From: JBPRGG01 sp051418075
GTDB taxonomy: Bacteria > Bacteroidota > Bacteroidia > Cytophagales > Cyclobacteriaceae
Direction of reading: 5' to 3'
DNA: 9,477 bases
NCBI GenBank assembly: GCA_051418075.1
Contig: JBPRGG010000091.1
Location: forward strand, 1 to 9,477
The notes under the pieces were generated by a model. That model worked only from the letters and a program-made list of their open reading frames with translations. It had not been told where the DNA came from and did no database searches. This document shows, piece by piece, positions 1-8,133 of the stretch (the stretch's first letter is position 1; each line of letters starts with the position of its first letter). A program made the position numbers and the translations under genes.

Positions 1-66
1 ACGGTTGAAAATTTTAACGCAGTATAAAGGAAAAAGAAGGGTGAAAATAGTGAATTAATTTAGTAA

Positions 67-534
67 TTAACACACTAGCCATAATTTCCGGATCCAGATA
101 GCCAAAGCAATTATTGTCATCACAATCCAGGCAATTATAAATATTGTGACACCAATGGTTAATTCCGGCAGTTGTTTTTCGCCCTCAACCAGCGGCCATA
201 CCACCTGGCACTTTCAATTTCAAAAGGAATTGAGGCTAATAGTATGAAGACTGTAATACCAATAGCCCACCTGGTTCCCCTCCAGCCATGGCGTTGCGTG
301 CCGTTTTTTTTCTGTAGTTTTTTGATTTGCAAATAGGTGCCCGTTAAAATTAATGTAAGTGCGATGACAAATAAAAACCATAAAATCCAAACACCTGTAA
401 ATTTGTGAATTTGTGTTCGGAAAGCTTTGCCTCTTTTATTATGGCTAATGTGATGGTCAATAAAATAGAACGAGTTGAAATTTATAAATTTGTTGTTCCT
501 ATTCAATCAGGGGTTGATGCTCTGGGCGGGGCAT
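67..534 (-). pseudogene. Frame-disrupted small membrane protein gene (three reading segments)
   Basis: Three abutting pieces look like one gene read in two frames. An ATG at 534 begins MPRPEHQPLIE and meets a TAG at 501-499. The other frame opens directly after a TGA at 509-507 and runs to the TAA at 161-159, encoding two membrane helices. The first frame is open again from 213 and runs to a TAA at 69-67, encoding EGEKQLPELTIGVTIF and then a further hydrophobic helix ending IRKLWLVC. One indel between about 506 and 501, and one of opposite sense between 213 and 162, would fuse them into a single protein of about 155 residues with three membrane segments. The ATG is 34 bases after the GH2 stop, a normal operon spacing. 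Alternatives are sequencing or assembly indels, or two separate tiny genes (a GTG at 204 could start a 45-residue protein). I do not recognise the family. Confidence 0.4.
159..506 (-). CDS. Small two-helix membrane protein, hypothetical, probably part of a disrupted gene
   Basis: This is the longest open stretch downstream of the GH2 gene (115 codons). Its only possible start is a TTG at 506 directly after an in-frame TGA, and there is no Met codon anywhere before the first membrane segment, so a normal start is doubtful. The protein has a basic N-terminal part (HNKRGKAFRTQIHKF, about 22-36), one membrane helix (about 40-62), a basic loop (KKLQKKNGTQRHGWRGTRW, about 63-80) and a second helix (about 81-97). 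The IHKFTG...LTGTYLQ pattern is loosely reminiscent of PepSY-associated transmembrane segments, but this is weak. It is codirectional with the glycosidase genes and begins 62 bases after the GH2 stop. The disrupted-gene entry covering 67-534 gives the interpretation I prefer. Confidence 0.35.
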   Translation of the reverse strand: MNRNNKFINFNSFYFIDHHISHNKRGKAFRTQIHKFTGVWILWFLFVIALTLILTGTYLQIKKLQKKNGTQRHGWRGTRWAIGITVFILLASIPFEIESARWYGRWLRAKNNCRN

Positions 535-568
535 GGATCAAATCATCAATATATACAACAGTTATAGC

Positions 569-2995
569 TCACTCCAGGCTTATTCTCAAGGTTTCTGGTT
601 TCAAGCCTGCTGAACTAGCCTTTAGGGCCACCTGACCTGGTTGTAAACCTGCTTGAATAATCACCAGGCATTTCCCGTTAAATGCCGGTAGAGCTGTCGA
701 TTGAAAAGATTGATGACTGGTTGGATCCCCATTGTCTGTACCGGCTATGGTAGCATCGCTTCCCTGCAATTCAAAATTCAACAGGTTATTTGCACGCGGC
801 ACAGGGTTTCCTTTGTCATCTACTACCTGGACCGTAATAAAAGACAGATCCTGACCATCCGCAGTAATGACATCTCGATCCGCAGTCAGTTGCAAAGCTG
901 CTGGGACACCAGCCGTCAAAACCGCCTTTTGTAGGATTTCCTTTTCCTGATCATAGCCTATTGCCTTTAATTCTCCAGGTTCATAAGGCACTTTCCAGAT
1001 CACTTTCATTTCGTCACCGGGTTTTTGCTTCCTGCCCTGTGAATGGCCATTTAAAAATAATTCTACTGAGGCTGTATTGAAATAAGCCCATACATCCACT
1101 GTATCTCCCTCATTCCAGTTCCAATGCGGTAATATATGCAAAACCGGCTCATCGGTCCATTCGCTTTGATAAAGATAGTAAGCATCCTTGGGAAAACCGG
1201 CCAGGTCTATAATGCCAAAATAAGAGCTGCGGGAAGGCCAGCCATAAGGAGTCGGTTCACCCAGATAATCAAATCCGGTCCAGACATACATTCCCGCCAT
1301 AAAATCATGTTGTTCAATGATCTTTAGGGTTTCCCGGTGAGTAGAACCCCAGGGAGTACTCACATGGTCATAAGCTGAGACAGTATGATCCGCATTTCCC
1401 TGGGTGAATGGTTTGTCCCAGCGAATGGGCCAGCGGCGAATGGTATCGGAATGATTAATCTGGTCGTAGTAATCCCGGGTAGCCAGGGCTGAGGTGGTTT
1501 CAGTAGCAATGAATGGATCTCCTGGAAACTCCCGGGGATGATCTTCATAGCTTTGATGGGCATAATTATAGCCGATAAGATCCAAAACCATGGGCTTATT
1601 TACATGATTGTTCCGGGAAGGAGGATTACAGGCAGCTGTCACAGGCCTGGTGGAATCCAGCGACTTCACAATATCTACCAATTCCCGCACGATTGTCTGG
1701 CCAGTGGAATCCCATTGTTCTAAAATTTCATTACCCACACTCCACACAAACACACTGGGATGATTACGATCCCGACGAATCAGGTCTTCCAGGTCTTTTT
1801 CATGCCACTGCTGCCAGTATTGGGCATAACCATATTTAGTTTTGCCTTTGGCCCATTCATCAAAGGCTTCATCCATCACAATGAAGCCCATCTGGTCACA
1901 CAGGTCAAGCAATTGAGGAGCCGGTGGATTATGAGCAGTGCGAATAGCGTTGACACCCATGGATTTTAGTATTTCCAATTGACGTTGTTTGGCTCTCATA
2001 TTAAAGGCTGCTCCTAAACATCCTAAATCATGGTGATTACAAACGCCCCTTATTTTAACTGGTTCTCCATTCAGGCTGAATCCCATTTGCTGGTCAAAAT
2101 CAAAATAGCGAATGCCAAAAGTGGTTTGATATTGATCTACAGTTTTTCCGTCTCGCCTGATTTCAGTGACAGCTTTATACAAATGTGGGGTATCTACAGA
2201 CCACAACTGAGGATTTGCCACCGGCAGGGTTTGTGATATTTCACTGTCTGATCGGCCCATTAAGGCTAGCCCTGACAAGACCTGGCTGATGAGATTGTTT
2301 TGCTGATCGTAAACAGAGGTTAACAAATCGACGGTTTGTTCTTCAGCCAGATCATTCTGAAGTTTTGTATCGATATGTACGGTGGCAGATTGATTGCTGA
2401 TATCTGAGGTAGTTATAAAGGTACCCCAGTGATCCACATGAACCGGGTTGGTTAAAATCAATCTGGTATTCCGGTAAATACCTGAACCTGAATACCAGCG
2501 GGAATTAGGTTGTTGTGAGTTATCCACCTTAACCGCCAAAATATTGGTGGAATCTCCGTAATATAAAAAGGGAGTCATTTCATATTGAAATGAAATATAT
2601 CCGTTTGGCCGGTGGCCCAGGTAATGTCCATTGATCCAGACTTCACTGTTCCAGTAAATGCCATCAAATTCTATGAAGGCTGGTTTTCCCCTTTGACTCT
2701 CCTCCAGGTTGAATGCCTTGCGATACCAGCCCACTCCTCCGGGCAATGCCCCCCCTCCTACTCCGGCCGGATGGTTGGGACTAAATGCTCCTTCAATGCT
2801 CCAATCATGAGGCAGATCCAATTGGCGCCAGTTACTATGATCCAGTTCAGGTTGGTATCCTTTTTCTATATCACCCAGATGAAAATACCAGGATGTATTA
2901 AAGTCGCGAATTTGCCTGTTGCTTTCTTCACTGGCACAACCCGAAAATAAGATCAGGAATATAAAGATGGCTGGCCTGTAAATAAGTTTATCCAT
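569..2995 (-). CDS. GH2 beta-galactosidase-like lipoprotein with DUF4982-type and C-terminal Ig-like domains
   Basis: A complete protein of 808 residues starting at ATG, with a lipoprotein signal (LFSG then C20) followed by the acidic stretch ASEES, which may favour surface export. Domains in order: GH2 sugar-binding sandwich (about 36-183, with LPHDWSIEGAF and GVGWYRKAF), Ig-like domain (about 185-297), TIM barrel (about 300-600), a DUF4982-like sandwich (about 615-690), and a GH2 C-terminal Ig-like domain (about 697-805). Catalytic residues are clear: acid/base E423 in SVGNEILEQW and nucleophile E499 in PFIATETT, separated by 76 residues, the same spacing as E461 and E537 of E. coli LacZ. 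The GVCNHHDLGCLGAAFN and RTAHNPPAP motifs are also intact. GH2 enzymes retain configuration. Beta-galactosidase is the default call; beta-glucuronidase or alpha-L-arabinopyranosidase are alternatives because GH2 members in pectin loci do all three. It is probably cotranscribed with the gene 76 bases upstream. Confidence 0.92.
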   Translation of the reverse strand: MDKLIYRPAIFIFLILFSGCASEESNRQIRDFNTSWYFHLGDIEKGYQPELDHSNWRQLDLPHDWSIEGAFSPNHPAGVGGGALPGGVGWYRKAFNLEESQRGKPAFIEFDGIYWNSEVWINGHYLGHRPNGYISFQYEMTPFLYYGDSTNILAVKVDNSQQPNSRWYSGSGIYRNTRLILTNPVHVDHWGTFITTSDISNQSATVHIDTKLQNDLAEEQTVDLLTSVYDQQNNLISQVLSGLALMGRSDSEISQTLPVANPQLWSVDTPHLYKAVTEIRRDGKTVDQYQTTFGIRYFDFDQQMGFSLNGEPVKIRGVCNHHDLGCLGAAFNMRAKQRQLEILKSMGVNAIRTAHNPPAPQLLDLCDQMGFIVMDEAFDEWAKGKTKYGYAQYWQQWHEKDLEDLIRRDRNHPSVFVWSVGNEILEQWDSTGQTIVRELVDIVKSLDSTRPVTAACNPPSRNNHVNKPMVLDLIGYNYAHQSYEDHPREFPGDPFIATETTSALATRDYYDQINHSDTIRRWPIRWDKPFTQGNADHTVSAYDHVSTPWGSTHRETLKIIEQHDFMAGMYVWTGFDYLGEPTPYGWPSRSSYFGIIDLAGFPKDAYYLYQSEWTDEPVLHILPHWNWNEGDTVDVWAYFNTASVELFLNGHSQGRKQKPGDEMKVIWKVPYEPGELKAIGYDQEKEILQKAVLTAGVPAALQLTADRDVITADGQDLSFITVQVVDDKGNPVPRANNLLNFELQGSDATIAGTDNGDPTSHQSFQSTALPAFNGKCLVIIQAGLQPGQVALKASSAGLKPETLRISLE

Positions 2996-3071
2996 CCAAT
3001 TAACTGTTTTATGGCTTAATATTATTCTTTTTAATGGAAGTGATGCAATTTGTCCAGATCTATCATTAAAA

Positions 3072-5222
3072 TCAAGGCATTTGCCTTAATCCTTCCCATT
3101 TTACCTGCCAGCTGCCATCCCGGGGAAAACCCGGATTTTCACCTTCTGAACCGTCCCATCCGGCTGCCATCATGGCTACTGCAGTTAATAACCCACCATT
3201 CCCCGGAAGATAAATACTTAACCTGGCATCCTGATAATTATGACCATTTTTCAAATAAGTGTTTTTTTGCACATCCATAAACAAGGCATCAATCGCTTTG
3301 GCTGGCTCACCCAGTCTGGCTGCACTCATGGCAATCAGGGGATAATCCCAGCCCCAGGTTCTATCCCAGGCCCACCCCCGCCAAACTTCATCAAAAGTTT
3401 GCTTCATTATATTTACATCAAGCTTTTCCGTTTCAGGTAAAAACCCCAAAGTACCCAGCACTATGGGATGATCCACCCGGTATTGACTGTCGGTGTAGGC
3501 ATCCGGACGGTTTTGATGAGGCAGGTACAAACCATCTTTCACCGGATATGGGGCCAGCTTATCCAATACCTGTTGCCACTGTGGATGGGGTTGCATTCCC
3601 AAACGCTTCCTCCACTGCTGAGCCAGGTTCAATGCATAATGCCAATAAGCCAGCTCAAAAATGGGATTATCGGTTTTGTCCAATTTAAACACCTCCTGGG
3701 CCGGAATCAGGGGATGACACAAATCGTATTGCGCCAAAGCTTCATTGTAGGTGGGGAAAGAGGCCATAAATTCAGCCGTTTCAAATACGATATCCTTGTA
3801 GTAATTCAATACCGAATCAGAGGGATCATGGCGGTAGAAAAGCTCGGCATAATAAATAGGATGAGGCTGCTGCCACACCAGGAATGGTCCTACACCCGAG
3901 GGACTGTCTTTTCCAAATGGTCCGGTCATTTTAGGCCATCTGGCCCCGGAAAAACCTTGCCCTTGAGCTATGGCCCGGGCCTGTGGTAAAATTTGATGGT
4001 AATAGGGCATGCTATTAGCCAGTAATTGAGGTCGGTCCCACAGCATAAAATGAACCCCATGCCACCAGTGCATTTCCAGATGGAACTTACCATACCAGCT
4101 GTTAAAGGTTAGCCCTGTTTCCTGCGGAGGTAAATCACCCGACGTCTGAATTTTGGTCAGATATTGGGATAAAATAACCCTCCTTTCCAGCTCATCGGCT
4201 CTGGGGTCAGTGGATCCGGTAAAATCTATAGCTGCACCGCTGTTCCAGAAGCGGGACCAGCTTTCTTCATTGTTTGTTCGGGTTTGCTCAAAGGATTGAT
4301 TGGCGATGCTGTAATCGGGAGCAAATGAAACAGCAAAATTAAATGACTGATTAGCGGGATCTGGCTTTAGGAAATAATGATGAGCCTTACCCGCTTCCAT
4401 ATTTGCGGGTTGTTCCCAGCTGGCTTTGACAAAAAAACGGGTAGAATCAAGCAATCGTTCAAATATAGCCTGCTGATTATCCAGGCTCATTTGGGTAGTA
4501 TGATTTTCTGCCTGAGTAAAGTCATAGCCGGAACAGCGATGGCAACCGGTTCCATTGGGAAAACGCAGGCTTATTGTAAGCCTGCCTGCAGCAATTAACG
4601 GTGAAGTTACCTGCACTGCAACCTGATCGTGTTGTTGATGGGCAAAAAGTCGGGTCTGTACCGGTTCATTTTCCACATAAAAGGTACTGCTAATGCTACC
4701 GGTCCACATATCCAGGCTAAAATCAATATCCTGCACATCTTCCATAGTGATAACTTCGCCATTAGATTTTCGAATTTCATAACCGATCAGGCCCAGGTGC
4801 AGTCGATGGGGATTCTGCCGAAGATATTCACTGGCAGCTCCTTTCTCTCCCTTACCAAAGCGATACAGGTAAGGTATGCTGTCTTCACAGCTGGGAAATT
4901 GGGCAACAACCTGATTCAAAGTATAATCTTCAGGGTTAGGAAAGCTTTGCCAGGCCCAATTGGTCTGGGTTCCCAGGGGTATACCCTCTTCGTAGGATTC
5001 GGGAAAAGTTTGTAAACCAGTAGGGTCAACAGTAAAGGCAAAATCCCCGTTTCCTACGGTCAGTACATCCAGAGAGTCAAACTCATGAATCACCGGATTA
5101 TGCCTGGTCACCAATGACTTCCGGTCGATTTTATCAGGAAGATCTGTTTTCTCAGATTTATTGCAGGCTGTGGTTAAAATCAGCCCTAAAAGAATAACAC
5201 TAACTAATTTTTGGATTTTCAT
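3072..5222 (-). CDS. Putative six-hairpin (alpha/alpha)6 glycosidase-like lipoprotein, family unassigned
   Basis: The open frame can begin at a TTG at 5225, but the adjacent ATG at 5222 is the more likely start, giving 716 residues (numbering from that ATG). The N-terminus is a lipoprotein signal peptide (hydrophobic stretch, LTTA, then C20). Residues about 40-300 are beta-rich, beginning with LTVGNGDFAFTVDPTGLQTF (54-73), as in the N-terminal sandwich of GH65/GH95-like enzymes. Residues about 340-690 are helical and rich in aromatic and acidic motifs: GKFHLEMHWWHG (378-389), GARWPKMTGPFGKDSPS (426-442), VWQQPHPIYYAELFYR (449-464), PLIPAQE (504-510), TWGWDYP (622-628) and YLPGNGGLL (671-679). 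This fits a six-hairpin glycosidase fold. E383, E510 and D626 are candidate catalytic carboxylates by position only. I recognise the motif set as a widespread family, often annotated as hypothetical, but cannot name a CAZy family or activity. Its place between GH106 and GH2 genes suggests a role in the same pectic glycan pathway. Confidence 0.75.
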   Translation of the reverse strand: MKIQKLVSVILLGLILTTACNKSEKTDLPDKIDRKSLVTRHNPVIHEFDSLDVLTVGNGDFAFTVDPTGLQTFPESYEEGIPLGTQTNWAWQSFPNPEDYTLNQVVAQFPSCEDSIPYLYRFGKGEKGAASEYLRQNPHRLHLGLIGYEIRKSNGEVITMEDVQDIDFSLDMWTGSISSTFYVENEPVQTRLFAHQQHDQVAVQVTSPLIAAGRLTISLRFPNGTGCHRCSGYDFTQAENHTTQMSLDNQQAIFERLLDSTRFFVKASWEQPANMEAGKAHHYFLKPDPANQSFNFAVSFAPDYSIANQSFEQTRTNNEESWSRFWNSGAAIDFTGSTDPRADELERRVILSQYLTKIQTSGDLPPQETGLTFNSWYGKFHLEMHWWHGVHFMLWDRPQLLANSMPYYHQILPQARAIAQGQGFSGARWPKMTGPFGKDSPSGVGPFLVWQQPHPIYYAELFYRHDPSDSVLNYYKDIVFETAEFMASFPTYNEALAQYDLCHPLIPAQEVFKLDKTDNPIFELAYWHYALNLAQQWRKRLGMQPHPQWQQVLDKLAPYPVKDGLYLPHQNRPDAYTDSQYRVDHPIVLGTLGFLPETEKLDVNIMKQTFDEVWRGWAWDRTWGWDYPLIAMSAARLGEPAKAIDALFMDVQKNTYLKNGHNYQDARLSIYLPGNGGLLTAVAMMAAGWDGSEGENPGFPRDGSWQVKWEGLRQMP

Positions 5223-5225
5223 CAA

Positions 5226-5337
5226 TAACTAACTTTTACATCTGTTCCCTGGTCAGGGAATTGGCTGGTTTTGGATATTTCTATTTCCTTAATTCCCCTG
5301 ATCCGGTACAATTAATAAACAGGCTTAAATTATTTGA
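5226..5337 (-). other. 112-base intergenic leader between the GH106 and unassigned glycosidase genes
   Basis: This is the longest gap between intact genes in the window. It is AT-rich at its upstream end (5300-5337) and contains the TTCCCTG/CAGGGAA elements nearer the next gene. I find no convincing Bacteroidota promoter pair (TTG at about -33 with TAnnTTTG at about -7) and no hairpin followed by a U-tract. A secondary promoter or an attenuation point is possible but not shown. Confidence 0.3.
5245..5260. promoter_or_regulatory. Perfect 16-base interrupted palindrome upstream of the unassigned glycosidase gene
   Basis: TTCCCTG, two bases (GT), then CAGGGAA. The two seven-base arms are exact reverse complements. 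The site lies 23-38 bases upstream of the ATG at 5222, inside the intergenic gap. A third related element, AATTCCCCTG, occurs at 5291-5300 and pairs in inverted orientation with CAGGGAATT (5254-5262) apart from one extra base. This could be an operator for a dimeric regulator or a leader hairpin that influences translation. A transcription terminator is less likely because no U-tract follows it on the transcribed strand. The role is inference. Confidence 0.35.
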
Positions 5338-8100
5338 TTAATTCACAGGTGCTACCTGAAATTCTTTCTCCTTAACAGGAAGCAATTCAGGTGCTTTCAA
5401 TAAACCAGATGGTAGTAAATCCCATACTGAAGTATCCCATTTTTTATAGTGGATATTCACCAGATTGATATCATAGAACTTCCTCCATTCGATATTTTTT
5501 TGATCAAGCCATTTAATCCGGTTGGCCATCAGATTACTGATCCTGAGTTCCAGCTTATTACTGCCTTTTATGAAATGACCGGGAATGACCACCTCCATAG
5601 GCAAACTGACCAGCGTATCTATTACCTGATCATTTAATATCACCTGAACACTTTCATGAACCCCACTTAAATCCAGCAACCAGGCATCAGGATCCAGATC
5701 AGGTTTGGTGAAAAAGGTGGTATAGCTGGCTGTTCCCGCAAAATACTGATCATCTCCGCTTAAAAAGCTGGTCCAGGAGGCCGGTTGCTCAATGTTTCTT
5801 GCTTCAGGCAGGGTAGGCCCACCTGACATAAACTGAACTTCCCAGGAGGAACTGAGGGAATAAGCCTCTCCGGCTGGTTCATAATAGGTCCAGCCTTCCT
5901 GATCAACCTCATTATCATGGGCAAATAAAAACAGGGACTGTCCTGATTTCAATTGCAGATACACCTGCTTTCCTCCTTTGGTTTGGGCCTTACCTTCCTT
6001 TTGAGATAGTGGATCCACCAGCACAATTGATTTAAAATCACTGCTGAGGGATAGCCACTGATTAACATCATTTGGTGAATTATTGACGATGAAATACATT
6101 TTCTTATCACCCTGCTGTTTACGTATAAATGATAAACCTGCATCCACCAAACTTTCCCGGGTGATCCCTTGCTGATTTAAAGACTGAAAAACTGCTTCTG
6201 AGGAAGTAACCTGAAATGCTGTCCGGATCAGATCCTGCGGATCTTCCTCACGTTTTTGATAACCGGTCAAATGCTCCGGCAGCTTATTTTGGAAAATAAT
6301 TGTTACCCCTTGTCCATTTAATCGTTCAAGTTGCTTCAAAGCCTGTTCCGGAATGTATTTCATTTCAGGTACTATTAAAGCTTTGTATTTTCCACCTTTT
6401 GTTTCCAATAAACCATCAGATGCGGTCAGATCAACAAGTTGCTGGTCTGAAATATAGTCATAGGTATATCCTTTATTGAGCATTTCCAGGGCCAGGCGAT
6501 GGAAATCTTTAGCCATCCAGTGATCTGAATGAACAGAAAACTGCAACAAACGGGTAGATTTTTCCCTGGCATAGGAATCCGCCACCGGCCAATATAAAAG
6601 GATGTCATGATCGGGTTTACTGTTTTGTAAATAGGTTTGACAATGGGCAATATAATCATTCAATGCTTTCAGATCATTCCACCAGCTATTTACCGGATCT
6701 ACATGTGTAGAAGCATAAAACAACCAGCCCGGCCAGTTCTCATCCTGTGGAGAATAGGTGGTACCATGATAAAAAACATGATTGATCCCGGCTGTAAACA
6801 GGTGGTCAATTTCCGGCTTTATTTTTTTCAGGGTAACATTAAAATGCTCATCCAGCCAGGTAGCTGATTCTGAAGACACCAGGGGTTTGCCACTGGTATG
6901 GGCGGCAGAAGAGGCAAATTTTAGTATCAGAGAGTTTGGGCGGTCATTAAAGACAAAAGTATCCTGCTTTAATCCTTTGATCCTAAAGTTAGAGCTGCGG
7001 AAAGTTTCCGTTTCCGGAATATCTACCGTGGCGTACAGGTCCAGCAGATTTCCCGGTGATCCATGGGCCTGATTCCTGAATTTTACCCCATGTGAGGCAC
7101 ACCATTCGGTTACAACATCCGTAAAATTTTGTTTGAGCAGGGTTTCCAGGGTCACCCGGTAATCATTCACGATCCTGGCTGAAAGTTCTGTATTGGTTGT
7201 GTCTTTTAAAGCATAAAAGAATTTACCAAAATCATATTGATGGATACTTTCAAAATGATTTAGGAAATTAGTCGCCCAATTGGCCCGATACACTTCATAA
7301 GAGTCGTTAAAAAAGCAGCGAATCCGGGAAGGGTCTAAACCATGCTGTTCAAATGCCTGGTCAAAACGATCCAGGTATTTCAAAACAGCCTCTTTCTGGA
7401 AATGATCCAACACCAATCCTTCCCCTCCGGGAGCAGCACGTTTCACTTTCTGACCAGTCAGACTGCTCACCAGCACATACACCTGTTGATATTGCCTTAA
7501 ATCATTGGTGATCGAAAGCTGATTGTTCTCTACCCGATCAGTCAGGTCCAACACCTCATCTGCAGTTCCTGGTTTCAGGGCTATGACCGATTCCAGGTTT
7601 ACCTGTTCGGCTTTGGAATGAACTTGTTGCAAAAGATCAATTGTATTCAGATCATTGGATAAGGTAAAGGAAAAAATTTCCATTCGCTTGGCCGCGTATT
7701 GAGGTGCTATATGAGGACCACCAAAGGGCCATCCGGTACCCAGGTTCATATCTACGGCCAAACCCAGGCGGTCAGCTTCATCCAGAGTATGTTTCAAATG
7801 GCTGATCCAGGAAGAATCCAGATAGGAAATAAAAGCATCCTCATACCCCTTAACGCCATAAATGGGTGTAATTTCAACGCCTCCGATGCCTACTCGCTGT
7901 AGGGCTTCCAACTGGGATGTAATGCCTTCCCGGCTCACAGCATTACCCATCCACCACCAGCGGGTAAAGGGCCTGGTTGAAAATTGCTCACTTTTGCTTT
8001 CTCTTTCAACGGTTTGCTGCGAACTTAAATCACAAGCTTGAATAGCAAACATTACCAGAAAAAGACCGAATAATCTAAATACAAGGTGGTGTGCCTTCAT
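5338..8100 (-). CDS. GH106 alpha-L-rhamnosidase-like lipoprotein
   Basis: A full-length protein of 920 residues, a normal size for GH106. It starts with ATG and has GGAG only two bases upstream, a weak and crowded ribosome site. Residues 1-22 form a lipoprotein signal peptide ending AIQA, with the lipidated cysteine at C23. The mature N-terminus carries the GH106 signature RPFTRWWWMGNAV (43-55) followed by GIGGVEITPIYG (71-82), the start of the catalytic barrel. Conserved-looking acidic segments, IPETETF (361-367) and SSESATW (409-415), hold candidate catalytic glutamates E363, E365 and E411; I cannot assign acid and base without an alignment. Residues about 770-870 look like a GH2-type sugar-binding beta-sandwich. 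GH106 enzymes are inverting alpha-L-rhamnosidases acting on pectic and related rhamnosides. The GH28 gene upstream and the GH2 gene further downstream suggest rhamnogalacturonan breakdown, on the cell surface or in the periplasm. Family call is strong; linkage specificity is unknown. Confidence 0.9.
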   Translation of the reverse strand: MKAHHLVFRLFGLFLVMFAIQACDLSSQQTVERESKSEQFSTRPFTRWWWMGNAVSREGITSQLEALQRVGIGGVEITPIYGVKGYEDAFISYLDSSWISHLKHTLDEADRLGLAVDMNLGTGWPFGGPHIAPQYAAKRMEIFSFTLSNDLNTIDLLQQVHSKAEQVNLESVIALKPGTADEVLDLTDRVENNQLSITNDLRQYQQVYVLVSSLTGQKVKRAAPGGEGLVLDHFQKEAVLKYLDRFDQAFEQHGLDPSRIRCFFNDSYEVYRANWATNFLNHFESIHQYDFGKFFYALKDTTNTELSARIVNDYRVTLETLLKQNFTDVVTEWCASHGVKFRNQAHGSPGNLLDLYATVDIPETETFRSSNFRIKGLKQDTFVFNDRPNSLILKFASSAAHTSGKPLVSSESATWLDEHFNVTLKKIKPEIDHLFTAGINHVFYHGTTYSPQDENWPGWLFYASTHVDPVNSWWNDLKALNDYIAHCQTYLQNSKPDHDILLYWPVADSYAREKSTRLLQFSVHSDHWMAKDFHRLALEMLNKGYTYDYISDQQLVDLTASDGLLETKGGKYKALIVPEMKYIPEQALKQLERLNGQGVTIIFQNKLPEHLTGYQKREEDPQDLIRTAFQVTSSEAVFQSLNQQGITRESLVDAGLSFIRKQQGDKKMYFIVNNSPNDVNQWLSLSSDFKSIVLVDPLSQKEGKAQTKGGKQVYLQLKSGQSLFLFAHDNEVDQEGWTYYEPAGEAYSLSSSWEVQFMSGGPTLPEARNIEQPASWTSFLSGDDQYFAGTASYTTFFTKPDLDPDAWLLDLSGVHESVQVILNDQVIDTLVSLPMEVVIPGHFIKGSNKLELRISNLMANRIKWLDQKNIEWRKFYDINLVNIHYKKWDTSVWDLLPSGLLKAPELLPVKEKEFQVAPVN

Positions 8101-8133
8101 TTCTCCAAATTTTGGGTTTTACTTTAATTTCAA

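Noticed and set aside
55..70. Inverted repeat TTAATT-TAGT-AATTAA near the window start, considered as a terminator.
   Set aside because: The stem is only six A/T pairs, overlaps the stop of the small membrane gene, and has no GC-rich stem with a U-tract.
405..635. A plus-strand open frame of 76 codons crossing from the small membrane gene into the GH2 3' end.
   Set aside because: It overlaps the real GH2 C-terminus antisense and has no family resemblance or coding signal.
2612..2950. A plus-strand open frame of 112 codons.
   Set aside because: It is antisense to the GH2 sugar-binding domain and has no domain or start context of its own.
2996..3071. The 76-base gap before the GH2 gene, checked for a promoter or terminator.
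   Set aside because: It is AT-rich but shows no convincing promoter pair, hairpin with U-tract, or Shine-Dalgarno sequence.
3468..3989. A plus-strand open frame of 173 codons.
   Set aside because: It lies wholly antisense to the unassigned glycosidase gene, has no recognisable domain, and the minus-strand protein there carries strong conserved-looking motifs. It is a shadow.
4629..5015. A plus-strand open frame of 128 codons.
   Set aside because: It is antisense to the N-terminal domain of the unassigned glycosidase and has random-looking composition.
6009..6018. Ten-base palindrome GTGGATCCAC.
   Set aside because: It lies inside the GH106 coding region and is explained by codon use; no second copy or array was seen.
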